From positions 1 to 9,568 of the forward strand of contig DUTL01000186.1 in the NCBI GenBank assembly GCA_012842105.1: 9,568 nt of DNA. The letters run 5' to 3'. This document shows positions 1-7,545 of the stretch, piece by piece. The stretch is from Candidatus Fermentithermobacillaceae bacterium. Lineage in GTDB: Bacteria; Bacillota; Sulfobacillia; Fermentithermobacillales; Fermentithermobacillaceae. A model generated the notes under the pieces. The model made no database searches. It was given only the letters and a program-made list of their open reading frames with translations, and was not told the origin of the DNA. Position 1 is the first letter of the stretch, and each line of letters starts with the position of its first letter. The translations under genes and the position numbers were made by a program.

Positions 1-119
1 AGGACAGTGGCGTGCCGCAAGGCTCTCCGGTTACAGTGGCGGGACCACTCAGGATTTTCACCTGATTCCCTATTCACCCCATGGATGGGGCACCTGTAAT
101 CTGTCACTATTCAGTTGTC
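1..119 (-). promoter_or_regulatory. Cobalamin (B12) riboswitch, 5' part, cut by the window edge
   Basis: Read on the minus strand, this stretch has the conserved blocks of the cobalamin aptamer in order: ACAGGTGCC (about 98-90), GGTGAATAGGGAA (about 79-67), a short hairpin with GGTGAAAATCC, the box GGTCCCGCCACTGTAACC, and GCCACTG at 11-5. The element is cut at position 1, so the 3' part of the aptamer and the expression platform are missing. A promoter lies directly upstream (126-155), so transcription should start about at the 5' end of the aptamer. In the known family, adenosylcobalamin or related corrinoids bind and switch off downstream B12 transport, synthesis or B12-independent isozyme genes. 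The controlled gene lies outside the window to the left, so its identity cannot be given. The deacetylase gene is upstream of the element and is not its target. Confidence 0.93.
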
Positions 120-125
120 GAAGGT

Positions 126-155
126 ATTATATCAGAAGTCTGAGGAACATGGTAA
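126..155 (-). promoter_or_regulatory. Sigma-A-type promoter with extended -10, feeding the cobalamin riboswitch
   Basis: On the minus strand there is a perfect TATAAT (plus positions 126-131) preceded by TGA, giving an extended -10 (TGaTATAAT). The sequence TTACCA (150-155, 4 of 6 matches to TTGACA) lies 18 bp upstream as a possible weak -35. The predicted start is near 119, just before the first conserved riboswitch block, which supports the assignment. The REP half copy at 165-186 lies immediately upstream of the -35. Confidence 0.7.
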
Positions 156-164
156 CCAACATGG

Positions 165-186
165 TGAAACGTTTAGGACCGTCCCC
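165..186 (+). repeat. Half copy of the REP-like palindrome arm
   Basis: These 22 bp (starting TGAAACGTTTAGG and ending GACCGTCCCC) are identical to the right arm of the full palindrome at 2116-2137, and the following bases (AATGT versus GATGT) also nearly match. No complementary left arm is present nearby, so this is a half element or a degenerate remnant. It lies between the stop codon of the deacetylase gene (196) and the riboswitch promoter. A short direct repeat, AACATGGT, occurs next to it at 146-153 and 158-165. Confidence 0.8.
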
Positions 187-195
187 AATGTTTCA

Positions 196-1881
196 TCACG
201 TCCCAGCTTCCCGGCGGTATACCTTCCCTGCTTCCAGGGATACTCCTCTTGCCCGGTAGAGTTCGCTTATGGTAACAATCTGGTAACCGCGGCTCTCAAG
301 TTCTGGCACGATTATTTTCACTGCATCTGCCGTGCTCATATAGATATCGTGCATCAAGATGATATCGCCGTCCCGCACGTTTTCGAGCACTTGTTTGCTA
401 ACATAGGCGGCATCTCTGGTTTCCCAGTCCCTGGTATCCAACGACCACAGAATCACCGGCATGTCGATGCTTTGCCTTAGCTCATCGTTGTATGATCCAT
501 AAGTCGGCCTCATTACCACAGGTTCAATGCCGGCAACTGACTTTACGGCGCTTTGGGTTTTTTCAATTTGATACTGCAACTCTTCAACCGCCAAGGTGGT
601 AAGCTGCTTGTGGCTCAAACTGTGATTACCTATCTGGTGGCCTTCATTAACCATCCGCTTCAATATGTCTGCATTATCAGGTACACGGTTTCCAAGAACG
701 AAGAACGTTGCAACCGCGTCATGTGCCTTCAAGGTATCGAGTATGGAACCTGTGCTCCTGGCAAATGGGCCATCATCAAAAGTCAGTGCTACCATGGGTT
801 TGTCAGGGTCGATTTCGCGCACCGCCGGCAAATCCCCGGCCCCCGGCTCTTCGGTATTGCCAGATTTGCCTTTGTTGTCTGGGCCGGCACCAGGATCCCT
901 TGGATAGTCAGGGCCTCTCGGTGGAGCCTGCTGTGCCGATGGGTCCTGCTGCAACGGTGGCTCTGAAGAACCGTGGGAACCCATTAGCCCAACCAAACCA
1001 TGCTTGGTAAAATCAATAATGCCTTCCAAACTTCCATAGGGTATTTCAACTCTTGGCTCACCGGCGGCACCGGCAAATATCTGATACTTCTGAAAGAGCA
1101 GCACAAGATGTTCTTGTGTGAGAAGGAAATGAGAATAGTTCTCATCAACCGGCTCTGTCCCGCTCGTAAATAGGTCAAGATCAAAATAATCGCTGTAGTC
1201 AGGATTGGCTGCAAGATCATCTCTGGCCAGCTGCGCCAGTTTCGGCAAACTGCCCTCAATCAGAATATCTCTGAGCAAGACCGGCTGTTGCATCTCCAAG
1301 TCATATACAGCCGTTTCGATCCTAACGTCGGGATGAGCATAGTAGGGCATGTTCATGAGAATTATGAACTTAATGCTCACCAGTCTATCTTCTACCAGCC
1401 AGGTTTCATAATCTACGTTGAGTTCTGCCTTTAGGTCAGAGTGTTCCGCCTCAAAGTCGTCAACCTCTGACATAAAGCCCGATATGGTATCTTCCACAAA
1501 CTGCCTGGTTACAGTATCTATCTCCTCTTTTCCGAAAACCGGGTAATGCACACCTATTACGGAATCCTCGCCATATTCAATTACCGACTCTACTGTGCCT
1601 GCCTGGTGGTTTTCGGTGTTGGATTGTTGAAGGTACTTGTACCGACCGTCTACACCCTGCTTGAAATCTTTCCGTGGGCCCAAACTCGTGTCCTCAAGAG
1701 CAGATGCAGGCACCATACTCACCACACTGCAACCACTCAGAGTGATAATCATCATGAACACAAGAATCATGGCTCCGGATTTGAACAGTCGTGCAAGAGT
1801 TCCTGGTACAGCAGATTCAGTCCGTTCATGTGAGGCTTTCAGTGGACATGTATCTAAAGAATATTCCTCTAGTAGTTTCAT
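196..1881 (-). CDS. PdaC-like peptidoglycan/polysaccharide deacetylase lipoprotein (DUF4163/DUF3298 + NodB)
   Basis: Predicted cell-surface enzyme that removes N-acetyl groups from peptidoglycan or another polysaccharide. Taking the ATG at 1881 (561 aa), a hydrophobic stretch ends in a lipobox LSGC with the lipid cysteine near residue 51. A DUF4163/DUF3298-like region follows at about 95-290, then a Pro/Gly-rich linker at about 302-352, and a C-terminal NodB domain (CE4 family) at about 362-545. The CE4 motifs are all present: TFDDGP (367-372, catalytic base and metal Asp), HSLSH (420-424, two metal His), RPTYGSYN (458-465), LDTRDW (481-486) and LMHD (509-512, catalytic His). The same domain order occurs in Bacillus subtilis PdaC, so peptidoglycan is the likeliest substrate, but this is inference. 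Starts upstream (TTG at 1965) are in frame but lack a better ribosome site. The roughly 50 residues before the lipid cysteine are unusually long, so a shorter product is possible. It appears monocistronic. Confidence 0.9.
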   Translation of the reverse strand: MKLLEEYSLDTCPLKASHERTESAVPGTLARLFKSGAMILVFMMIITLSGCSVVSMVPASALEDTSLGPRKDFKQGVDGRYKYLQQSNTENHQAGTVESVIEYGEDSVIGVHYPVFGKEEIDTVTRQFVEDTISGFMSEVDDFEAEHSDLKAELNVDYETWLVEDRLVSIKFIILMNMPYYAHPDVRIETAVYDLEMQQPVLLRDILIEGSLPKLAQLARDDLAANPDYSDYFDLDLFTSGTEPVDENYSHFLLTQEHLVLLFQKYQIFAGAAGEPRVEIPYGSLEGIIDFTKHGLVGLMGSHGSSEPPLQQDPSAQQAPPRGPDYPRDPGAGPDNKGKSGNTEEPGAGDLPAVREIDPDKPMVALTFDDGPFARSTGSILDTLKAHDAVATFFVLGNRVPDNADILKRMVNEGHQIGNHSLSHKQLTTLAVEELQYQIEKTQSAVKSVAGIEPVVMRPTYGSYNDELRQSIDMPVILWSLDTRDWETRDAAYVSKQVLENVRDGDIILMHDIYMSTADAVKIIVPELESRGYQIVTISELYRARGVSLEAGKVYRREAGT

Positions 1882-1890
1882 AACTATAAA

Positions 1891-1896
1891 CCCTCT
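1891..1896 (-). promoter_or_regulatory. Ribosome binding site deciding the deacetylase start
   Basis: AGAGGG on the minus strand lies 9 nt before the ATG at 1881. This favours the 561-aa form over the 589-aa form that begins with a TTG at 1965. Confidence 0.6.
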
Positions 1897-2080
1897 TCGC
1901 TCCAAGACGTTGTACAAGACAAAACTTAATACGCTCACAATAGTTGGGATGTTAACATGGGCCAAATAGTTCCCACTGGAAACATATCTCAGCCATTACT
2001 TGAGCATTTTAATAGAACATTATGTTGTGAGGACGAGATTGATGTGCATCTGTGAAGCAAATTGCAACATCTGGAAGAAC

Positions 2081-2137
2081 GGGGACGGTCCTAAACGTCT
2101 CAAACACGTGTGGGATGAAACGTTTAGGACCGTCCCC
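2081..2137. repeat. REP-like palindrome (22-bp arms, 13-nt loop)
   Basis: The left arm 2081-2102 and right arm 2116-2137 are inverted copies that pair over 22 bp with a single mismatch, which becomes a G-U wobble when transcribed on the minus strand. The arms start and end in GGGGACGGTCC / GGACCGTCCCC, and the 13-nt loop contains ACACGTGT. The element lies between the M20 peptidase gene (stop at 2178) and the deacetylase gene. No U tract follows on the minus strand, so it is not a classic terminator, but so stable a hairpin may still protect or terminate the upstream mRNA. Its form resembles REP/MITE elements mobilised by REP-associated transposases. No transposase is present in the window. 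Confidence 0.85.
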
Positions 2138-2177
2138 GATGTGTCACGCGTTATTCGTTCGCAAGTTCATCCCCATA

Positions 2178-3539
2178 CTACCAATTATGGTTCGCAATTA
2201 CGTCAATGGCATGAGCAGTGGTTTTGATGCCTTGAATGAATAGGTCAAGATCGAAATTCTCATTCGGCCCATGGTTACTCTCGTCAGGGTTGGCATACGG
2301 CACAGAAATAGTAGGTATCTTGAGTATCTTGGTGAACACATACTCCGGCCCGCTGGCTCCCGATAACGGAACCACGATGGGGTCGACGTCCCAGGCCCTG
2401 GCAACTGCACCGGTAATCGCCTTTGAAATGGGCAATTCCAGGCCGGTGCGTGAAGGATACATCCTCCCGTGTCTAAAAACTTTCGCTTCTGGCAAGTGCT
2501 CCTTAACATGCTTTTCTACCAGGCTGAAAATTTCATCAGGATCCTGATCTGCAACCAACCGCATGTCGATTTTGCAGATAGCTTTGTATGGAACTATTGT
2601 CCTCATACCTTCTCCCGTGTGCCCACTGGCCAAACCGGCAATGGTCATCGTAGGTTGGAACATATGCGCCTTCATAGCATCTACAGGATCCCATTTGGGC
2701 CCGGTGCCCGGATGCCTTACACCCTCGAAGTAATCTTCAACATCAAAAGGAATAGCTTTCAAAACTTCTTCCTCGGCCGGAGTTACAGGCCTGACCTTAT
2801 CATAGAAACCTTTGACGAGCACTTTACCGTCTGGAGACCTCATAGTGTTAAGCAGATGAGCCATACGCCATGCAGGATTAGGAATCAAGGCACCATAATG
2901 CCCTGAGTGGCAGTCCCTCATGTTTTCCTCCAGCACTATTTCCACATCAATTATTCCCCTGCACCCAAAAAGCACCTGTGGGCGGCCTGAGTAGTGAATG
3001 GGGCCATCGGAAAAATAGCATAGGTTCGCGTTGAACAGCTCCTTGTTTTCCTCGACCAAGGCCGCAAGGTTCACGCTGCCGCTCTCTTCTTCACCATCCA
3101 AGAGAAACTTCACACTACACGGAAGTTCTCCATGGTTTTTGATAAAAGCGTCGACGGCAATGATATGCGTAAGTAGTTGCCCCTTGTTGTCTCCGGTGCC
3201 TCTCCCGTACATACGCCCGTCCTTGATAGTAGGCTCAAACGGAGGAGTATCCCAAAGTTCCAAAGCCCCTACAGGCTGCACGTCATAATGCCCGTAGAAG
3301 ATGACTGTGGGAGTTCCGGGCACTATCCTCTCAGCGTATACTGCAGGCAAACCCGCAGTTGGCATAATCCTGGCATCAAGGCCTACTTCGGCCAGCATGT
3401 CGCAAAGAATCCTGGCGCACTCTTCCACGCCTTCTCCTGTTGCACTCACGCTGGGCTGACGTATGATCTTTGCCATTTTCTCAATGCTCTGGTTTCTTGT
3501 TGAATCAATCCAGTTTAGTACTTTGTCCAATGAAGCCAC
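2178..3539 (-). CDS. M20-family metallopeptidase (CNDP/carnosinase-like dipeptidase)
   Basis: Predicted cytoplasmic, two-metal-ion peptidase or amidohydrolase of 453 aa, normal for the CNDP-like M20 branch. Metal and catalytic motifs are intact: GHYDVQP (His84, Asp86), GRGTGDNKG (bridging Asp117), DGEEESGS (Glu151 as general base and Glu152 as metal ligand by analogy with human CNDP2), SDGP (Asp178) and NHGPNE (His423). The dimerisation-domain motif CHSGHYG (His211) is also present. No signal peptide is visible. The GTG start at 3539 is backed by AAGGAGGG (plus 3546-3553) at good spacing. The gene follows the ABC permease gene by 166 bp on the same strand with no clear promoter or terminator between, so co-transcription is likely. 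The context suggests that it hydrolyses the imported ligand, possibly a dipeptide or N-acyl/amide compound, but the substrate is not shown by the sequence. Confidence 0.92.
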   Translation of the reverse strand: MASLDKVLNWIDSTRNQSIEKMAKIIRQPSVSATGEGVEECARILCDMLAEVGLDARIMPTAGLPAVYAERIVPGTPTVIFYGHYDVQPVGALELWDTPPFEPTIKDGRMYGRGTGDNKGQLLTHIIAVDAFIKNHGELPCSVKFLLDGEEESGSVNLAALVEENKELFNANLCYFSDGPIHYSGRPQVLFGCRGIIDVEIVLEENMRDCHSGHYGALIPNPAWRMAHLLNTMRSPDGKVLVKGFYDKVRPVTPAEEEVLKAIPFDVEDYFEGVRHPGTGPKWDPVDAMKAHMFQPTMTIAGLASGHTGEGMRTIVPYKAICKIDMRLVADQDPDEIFSLVEKHVKEHLPEAKVFRHGRMYPSRTGLELPISKAITGAVARAWDVDPIVVPLSGASGPEYVFTKILKIPTISVPYANPDESNHGPNENFDLDLFIQGIKTTAHAIDVIANHNW

Positions 3540-3705
3540 TTAAAGCCCTCCTTGCTTTTCATAAATTCCGGCGGTTTCCGCACTTCCAGCGCTTACCACT
3601 TCCGGCGTCCGGTACCTTCCTCACGCTTCCGGCGCCTCCATTCTTCCTGTAATTTCATGCACAGCGATGCCCCACAGAGCCCCAGTGCTTCCCGGCCTTC
3701 CGATT
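3540..3705. other. Intergenic spacer with repeated CGGAAG words
   Basis: The spacer between the second permease gene and the M20 gene is rich in variants of GCCGGAAG / GCGGAAG on the minus strand, with about six copies between 3565 and 3710. It could encode a 21-residue, very basic peptide from an ATG near 3658 (minus), but no ribosome site supports it. I see no convincing promoter and no U-tailed terminator hairpin. Confidence 0.5.
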
Positions 3706-4911
3706 TTACATGCTTCCGGTAGTCTTTGCTTCTTCCTTCATCATCGCCTGGCGCGAAGCGCTCTCCAAAGAAGATTTTCTCCCCCAAGAGTGAATGAGCA
3801 GCGCCACGGCAATTATTCCATACCCTATGAAGACTCTGAAAAACTCACCGATTTGAGCATTGCCCATAAGACGTTGGCCTGCTGCAGGAGAAACAATAAA
3901 GAGCAGCTGAAACAGTAAAGTTCCAATAAGCCCCTGGCCAACGGTTGCACTGGTCACGCTTGCTCCCCCAACCAAAAGCGATGCAATTGCCACTGTGCCA
4001 ATCTGTTGATGACTGTTGAAAGTATTAATCGTACCCATGTTCTGGAGGAATATCACTTGCCCTATTGCCGCAAGGACTGTAGACAATACCATAGCAATGA
4101 CCCTGGTACGATCTACATTAATGCCTGCAACAGAGGCAACCCCCATGTCCTGGCCAACAGCCCTGAGCTCCTGGCCAAGTTTGGTTTTGTAGAGCCATCT
4201 CATGCCGAAACACAACGCAATCACTACAGCAAACGAACCTACGGGAATATTGATGCCCAGCACCTTTATCCTGAGAAGGTTGTCAAGAGCATACTTACAG
4301 TACTTAAGCTCAATTGTGCCGCGCAGGCCGACTCCTGTGTCTAGTACGATTTCCGGGTTGTCAATGGGAAACACAGTGCCTACCATGAACAGAAACACCA
4401 GTAAATATAAACCATTTGCGAAAAACCCCAGCATCATGCTGGTTATCATCTCGCGGCCCCGTGCCTTGTTGAGCACGTGGCCGGCGGATATGCCCAAGAG
4501 TATAGCAATAGGGATCGATAGAACCACTGCAGTGATTAGCCCCACCAACCCCGGCAGTTTACAGTGGGTTGCTACAATCAGCCCAACCTGCCCGGCCATG
4601 GCTCCAAGCACAATAGCGAAGTTCAACCCGAGCCCTGCAGTAACCGGAATTATCAAAGACAGGACCAAAAACCAGTTACGGGCCAGCCGAGATATGAGCT
4701 CTTGAGCGATATACCTTATGTTCTGGCCACTAATGAGCACGCCCAAAACGCACATGCACAGGAAAAGTGCGGGAACGGCGTTTCGCCGCAATAGCTCTTT
4801 CACGTGTAATTGCTCCTTCACCCGCAATGGCTCTTTCACCCGCAACCCCTCTTTTACTTGAACCCCCTCTTTCACTCGAAACCCCTTCTCAACTCTGGAT
4901 TGCTTTCCCAC
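3706..4911 (-). CDS. ABC transporter permease, BPD_transp_2 family, with N-terminal hexapeptide repeats
   Basis: Integral membrane subunit, 401 aa, of the importer encoded here. Several hydrophobic segments (about 45-61, 80-115, 120-145, 155-182, 220-240, 267-290, 303-340, 355-375) and the cytoplasmic loop KLGQELRAVGQDMGVASVAG with following GINVDRTR match the BPD_transp_2 permeases of simple-sugar, nucleoside and BMP-type importers. It is likely the partner of the permease encoded just upstream, giving a heterodimer. The GTG start overlaps the upstream stop by one base (TAGTG), which implies translational coupling; GGAAGGAAGG lies upstream. Oddly, residues 6-41 are six tandem hexapeptides of the type [RQH]VKEx[LVF], strongly charged and placed before the first membrane segment, encoded by 18-bp repeats. 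The C-terminus is a short basic and acidic tail. The transported ligand is unknown. Confidence 0.9.
   Translation of the reverse strand: MGKQSRVEKGFRVKEGVQVKEGLRVKEPLRVKEQLHVKELLRRNAVPALFLCMCVLGVLISGQNIRYIAQELISRLARNWFLVLSLIIPVTAGLGLNFAIVLGAMAGQVGLIVATHCKLPGLVGLITAVVLSIPIAILLGISAGHVLNKARGREMITSMMLGFFANGLYLLVFLFMVGTVFPIDNPEIVLDTGVGLRGTIELKYCKYALDNLLRIKVLGINIPVGSFAVVIALCFGMRWLYKTKLGQELRAVGQDMGVASVAGINVDRTRVIAMVLSTVLAAIGQVIFLQNMGTINTFNSHQQIGTVAIASLLVGGASVTSATVGQGLIGTLLFQLLFIVSPAAGQRLMGNAQIGEFFRVFIGYGIIAVALLIHSWGRKSSLESASRQAMMKEEAKTTGSM
4789..4896 (-). repeat. Six in-frame 18-bp tandem repeats at the 5' end of the permease gene
   Basis: Six consecutive 18-bp units encode RVEKGF, RVKEGV, QVKEGL, RVKEPL, RVKEQL and HVKELL. 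The DNA units are diverged (for example TTTCACCCGCAA versus TTTCACTCGAAA on the plus strand), so the array is not a very recent expansion, yet the V-K-E core is held in five of the six units. The length keeps frame by design (18 bp is six codons), so copy number can change without breaking the gene. Confidence 0.9.
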
Positions 4912-5951
4912 TAACCATCACCTTCCTTCCGTGTCAGCGCATAAAGAATCATGCCGTTTGAGATGATGGTTTTGGCGACCTCAGAAATGTCTCCTTCTAT
5001 CACGCTCCGGGTCACAGGTAGAGCAATGGTCAGGAGGGTTTGAAACAGTACGGTTCCGAGCACGGCATTCAAGACATCTGCTTTCCGGGCGGTGGCGCCG
5101 CCAATCAAAACAGCTGCAACTGCCGGGAAAGCCATCATTAACGGAGCTGTGTACAGCTGCACATAGCCCAGGCTCTGGCAGTAAATCACCATCCCCATAG
5201 CTCCTAAGGCCGTAGATAAAACAGTGCCAAGGATCCTCATCTTGTCTACATTGATGCCGCATGATACAGCAAACGCGGGATTGGCACCTGCAATTCTCAT
5301 CGATATGCCTAACCTGGTTTTGAAGAATACCCCCATGAGCAAACAAGCCACGGCAAAAACCAGTAGCAATCCTGTAGGGACTTTCACGCCGAATAGCGTA
5401 AACCCCCAAAATCTATCAAGGATCCCTGAAAGGGAGTCGCCTACGGCAAGTGTCATACGAAGCCCCTTGCCGCCAACTACCCAGATCATTTCCGGGTTCT
5501 TAAACGGGGCCAGGAGCCAAAACATGCACATACCAGAAACAATGGAGAATCCGGCATATGTGCCGATCATCATTTCCTGCCCGCGTACACGGTTAAGGAC
5601 CAGGCCATATAAATACCCTGCAGCAATTCCTAGAACACACGCTACCAGGAGTGCAATTGCAAGGCCAAGAAAGCCTGTAAGCCTGAACTCCATCACAACC
5701 AACATACCAATCAGGCCCGCAATGATGCCAATGGGTAATCCAAAATTAAGGCCTGCTCCCGATTGCACACTGGGAACCATGGCAAGCACCATGACCCCGT
5801 TCATCCCTATCCTTACCAGTGAATTGCCCAAAAGCATCGAGGTAGGCAAATGGTTTATAGTGGCAACCACCAGCAGCGCTACGAGAAACAGCATTATTGT
5901 AAGCCTTGGAAGGCCAAACTTGCATAGCACTTGCTTCAGAGAATCAATCAC
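4911..5951 (-). CDS. ABC transporter permease, BPD_transp_2 family
   Basis: Integral membrane subunit, 346 aa from the GTG at 5951, paralogous to the next permease. It has hydrophobic segments throughout and the family loop TRLGISMRIAGANPAFAVSCGI followed by NVDKMRILGTVLSTALGAMG, which matches the same part of the downstream permease (KLGQELRAVGQDMGVASVAGI, NVDRTRVIAMVLSTVLAAIG). The two probably form a heterodimeric channel. An in-frame start further upstream (6005) would place 18 extra residues inside the ATPase gene, but GGAGGAGGGG immediately before GTG 5951 fixes the start there. The start then overlaps the ATPase stop (TGA 5946-5944) by 8 bp, and the stop overlaps the next start by 1 bp, which is typical of translational coupling for fixed stoichiometry. 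Confidence 0.9.
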   Translation of the reverse strand: MIDSLKQVLCKFGLPRLTIMLFLVALLVVATINHLPTSMLLGNSLVRIGMNGVMVLAMVPSVQSGAGLNFGLPIGIIAGLIGMLVVMEFRLTGFLGLAIALLVACVLGIAAGYLYGLVLNRVRGQEMMIGTYAGFSIVSGMCMFWLLAPFKNPEMIWVVGGKGLRMTLAVGDSLSGILDRFWGFTLFGVKVPTGLLLVFAVACLLMGVFFKTRLGISMRIAGANPAFAVSCGINVDKMRILGTVLSTALGAMGMVIYCQSLGYVQLYTAPLMMAFPAVAAVLIGGATARKADVLNAVLGTVLFQTLLTIALPVTRSVIEGDISEVAKTIISNGMILYALTRKEGDG

Positions 5952-7539
5952 CTGGAACCCCTCCTCCCCCGGCCATACAAAAGCCAAACTCGGCGTCAGG
6001 AGCATCAGGGCTCAGAATCCCGTGGATCTTTCCGTTGTACATAATGGCTATTCGGTCACACATGGATCTCAGTTCTGCAAGTTCAGATGACGTCATGACA
6101 ACAGTGATACCTTTTTCGGCGTTCAACCTCTTTATGACGCTTAGAACCCGTTCCTTTGCCCCAACGTCTATGCCACGTGTGGGCTCCGAAACCAGGAGCA
6201 CTTCGGGTTCCATGGTTATGGCTTTGGCAACACACACTTTTTGCTGATTGCCGCCGCTCAACCTCCGGACACTCTGCTGAGGCCCTGTGCACTTGATGTC
6301 CAGCAGCGAAATCATCTCACGGGCGTGTTCCCTGATAGACTTACCGTCTTCAACTGAGATGGGCAAAGGCCCCACTTTTTTGACAAACTTATTTCGGCTG
6401 ACAACACTTGCGAGGGCAATGTTATCCTCAATGGACTCATCAAGCAAAAGGCCTACACCCCGGCGATCCTCTGAAAGAAACACGAGCCCTGCGTCTAAAG
6501 CTGCCCGTGAATCATTCAATGGAATCTCTTGGCTGTCGCACATAACAGTACCGGCAGAATGGCATAGCCCCATTAGGCCATTGGCAATGCCTAGCTTTCC
6601 ATGTCCTGCAAGCCCTCCTATGCCGAGAATCTCACCTTTCCGGACGTTCAAATCTACGCCGTTGACGTACTCGCCGGGCATGTCCACACTTAGATTTCTG
6701 ATCTCCAAAATGTTACCGTTACCGGTAGTTCTTCCGGGCTGTGTGGCTTTCGAATTGCTTATCTTCCTACCTACCATCATTTCTGCAATATTTTCTACCC
6801 TGGCTTCGTGCTTGGGTACAGTGCATATCACTTCGCCGTCTCTTAGCACGGTGATTGTATCAGCTATCTCAAATACTTCGTCGAGCCTGTGGCTGATAAA
6901 CAACACCCCAATTCCTGATCCGGCCAGTTTGTTCAAGGCAGAGAGCAACCTTGATGATTCAGTCTCAGTCAAAACGGCAGTAGGTTCGTCTAGCACTATC
7001 AGGGATAAGTCCGTTTTGTCGATTTCCCTGGCTATCTCGATGAACTGGCGGTGGCCAACCGGCATGCCCATCAAAGGCAGCCATTCATCTACGCCGATTT
7101 CAATCCTGTCTAATGCCTGCCTGGTATCATAACCCATCTTGTGCAAATTAATCGTCTCAAACTTTGGGCCTGCAACCTTTGAAAACCAGTTCGGTTTGGT
7201 AGGCTCACGATTCAGTTTCACATTCTCGGCCACAGAAAAACCAGGCAGTAGCATGAATTCCTGATGGACCATCCCTATGCCGGCATCCATAGCATCTTTG
7301 GGGCTCTTGATCTCAGATTTCCTTCCCTTAAGCCAAACTTCCCCTGTAAACCCTCCTGTCTCGTGAATAACCGGCATGCCAAACAGGATGTTCATTAGGG
7401 TGCTCTTCCCTGCTCCATTCTCCCCAACCAACGCATGTATTTCGCCACGCTTCAAAGATAAGTTGACTTTGTTTAGTACAGGATTGTCTCCATAAGCCTT
7501 TGAGACATCCTTGACTTGAAGCACCCAATTGTCGTCCAA
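5944..7539 (-). CDS. Sugar/nucleoside-type ABC transporter ATP-binding protein (two fused NBDs, RbsA/MglA/BMP-like)
   Basis: Cytoplasmic energising subunit of the importer, 531 aa, with two tandem nucleotide-binding domains as usual for this class. NBD1 (about 1-240) has Walker A GENGAGKST (39-47), the Q-loop at Gln93, signature-like VGHRQ (161-165), Walker B LIVLDEP (180-186) and His217. NBD2 (about 275-510) has a degenerate Walker A, GLAGHGKLG, SEDRRGVG in place of a Q-loop, a perfect signature LSGGNQQK (427-434), and a Walker B reading LLVSEPTRGID in which Ser451 replaces the Asp. TSSELAEL stands where the switch His would be. This asymmetry is common in the family and suggests one competent ATP site. 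The TTG start at 7539 is supported by AGAGGTGG 6 nt upstream. The gene lies 66 bp after the binding-protein gene and overlaps the first permease gene. Confidence 0.95.
   Translation of the reverse strand: MDDNWVLQVKDVSKAYGDNPVLNKVNLSLKRGEIHALVGENGAGKSTLMNILFGMPVIHETGGFTGEVWLKGRKSEIKSPKDAMDAGIGMVHQEFMLLPGFSVAENVKLNREPTKPNWFSKVAGPKFETINLHKMGYDTRQALDRIEIGVDEWLPLMGMPVGHRQFIEIAREIDKTDLSLIVLDEPTAVLTETESSRLLSALNKLAGSGIGVLFISHRLDEVFEIADTITVLRDGEVICTVPKHEARVENIAEMMVGRKISNSKATQPGRTTGNGNILEIRNLSVDMPGEYVNGVDLNVRKGEILGIGGLAGHGKLGIANGLMGLCHSAGTVMCDSQEIPLNDSRAALDAGLVFLSEDRRGVGLLLDESIEDNIALASVVSRNKFVKKVGPLPISVEDGKSIREHAREMISLLDIKCTGPQQSVRRLSGGNQQKVCVAKAITMEPEVLLVSEPTRGIDVGAKERVLSVIKRLNAEKGITVVMTSSELAELRSMCDRIAIMYNGKIHGILSPDAPDAEFGFCMAGGGGVPGD
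5960..5967 (-). promoter_or_regulatory. Ribosome binding site deciding the first permease start
   Basis: Two overlapping GGAGG words (GGAGGAGG on the minus strand) lie 8-11 nt before GTG 5951, inside the end of the ATPase gene. They support the 346-aa form over a 364-aa form. Confidence 0.75.
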
Positions 7540-7545
7540 TTGCTA

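Noticed and set aside
2081..2137. Classic rho-independent terminator of the M20 gene
   Set aside because: The hairpin is very strong but no U tract follows on the minus strand, and a copy of its arm occurs elsewhere, so a REP-like repeat is the better call.
3593..3787. Small basic protein overlapping the end of the permease gene (ends RRRKREEGTGRRKW)
   Set aside because: It mostly overlaps the permease gene in another frame and has no supporting ribosome site; the basic tail results from the CGGAAG-rich repeats.
5224..6090. Long plus-strand reading frame of 288 codons opposite the permease and ATPase genes
   Set aside because: It is antisense to well-supported family members, has no recognisable domain and shows the proline/serine-rich composition typical of antisense frames.
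6287..7132. Plus-strand reading frame of 281 codons opposite the ATPase gene
   Set aside because: It is antisense to intact ABC ATPase motifs, with no domain and no ribosome site.
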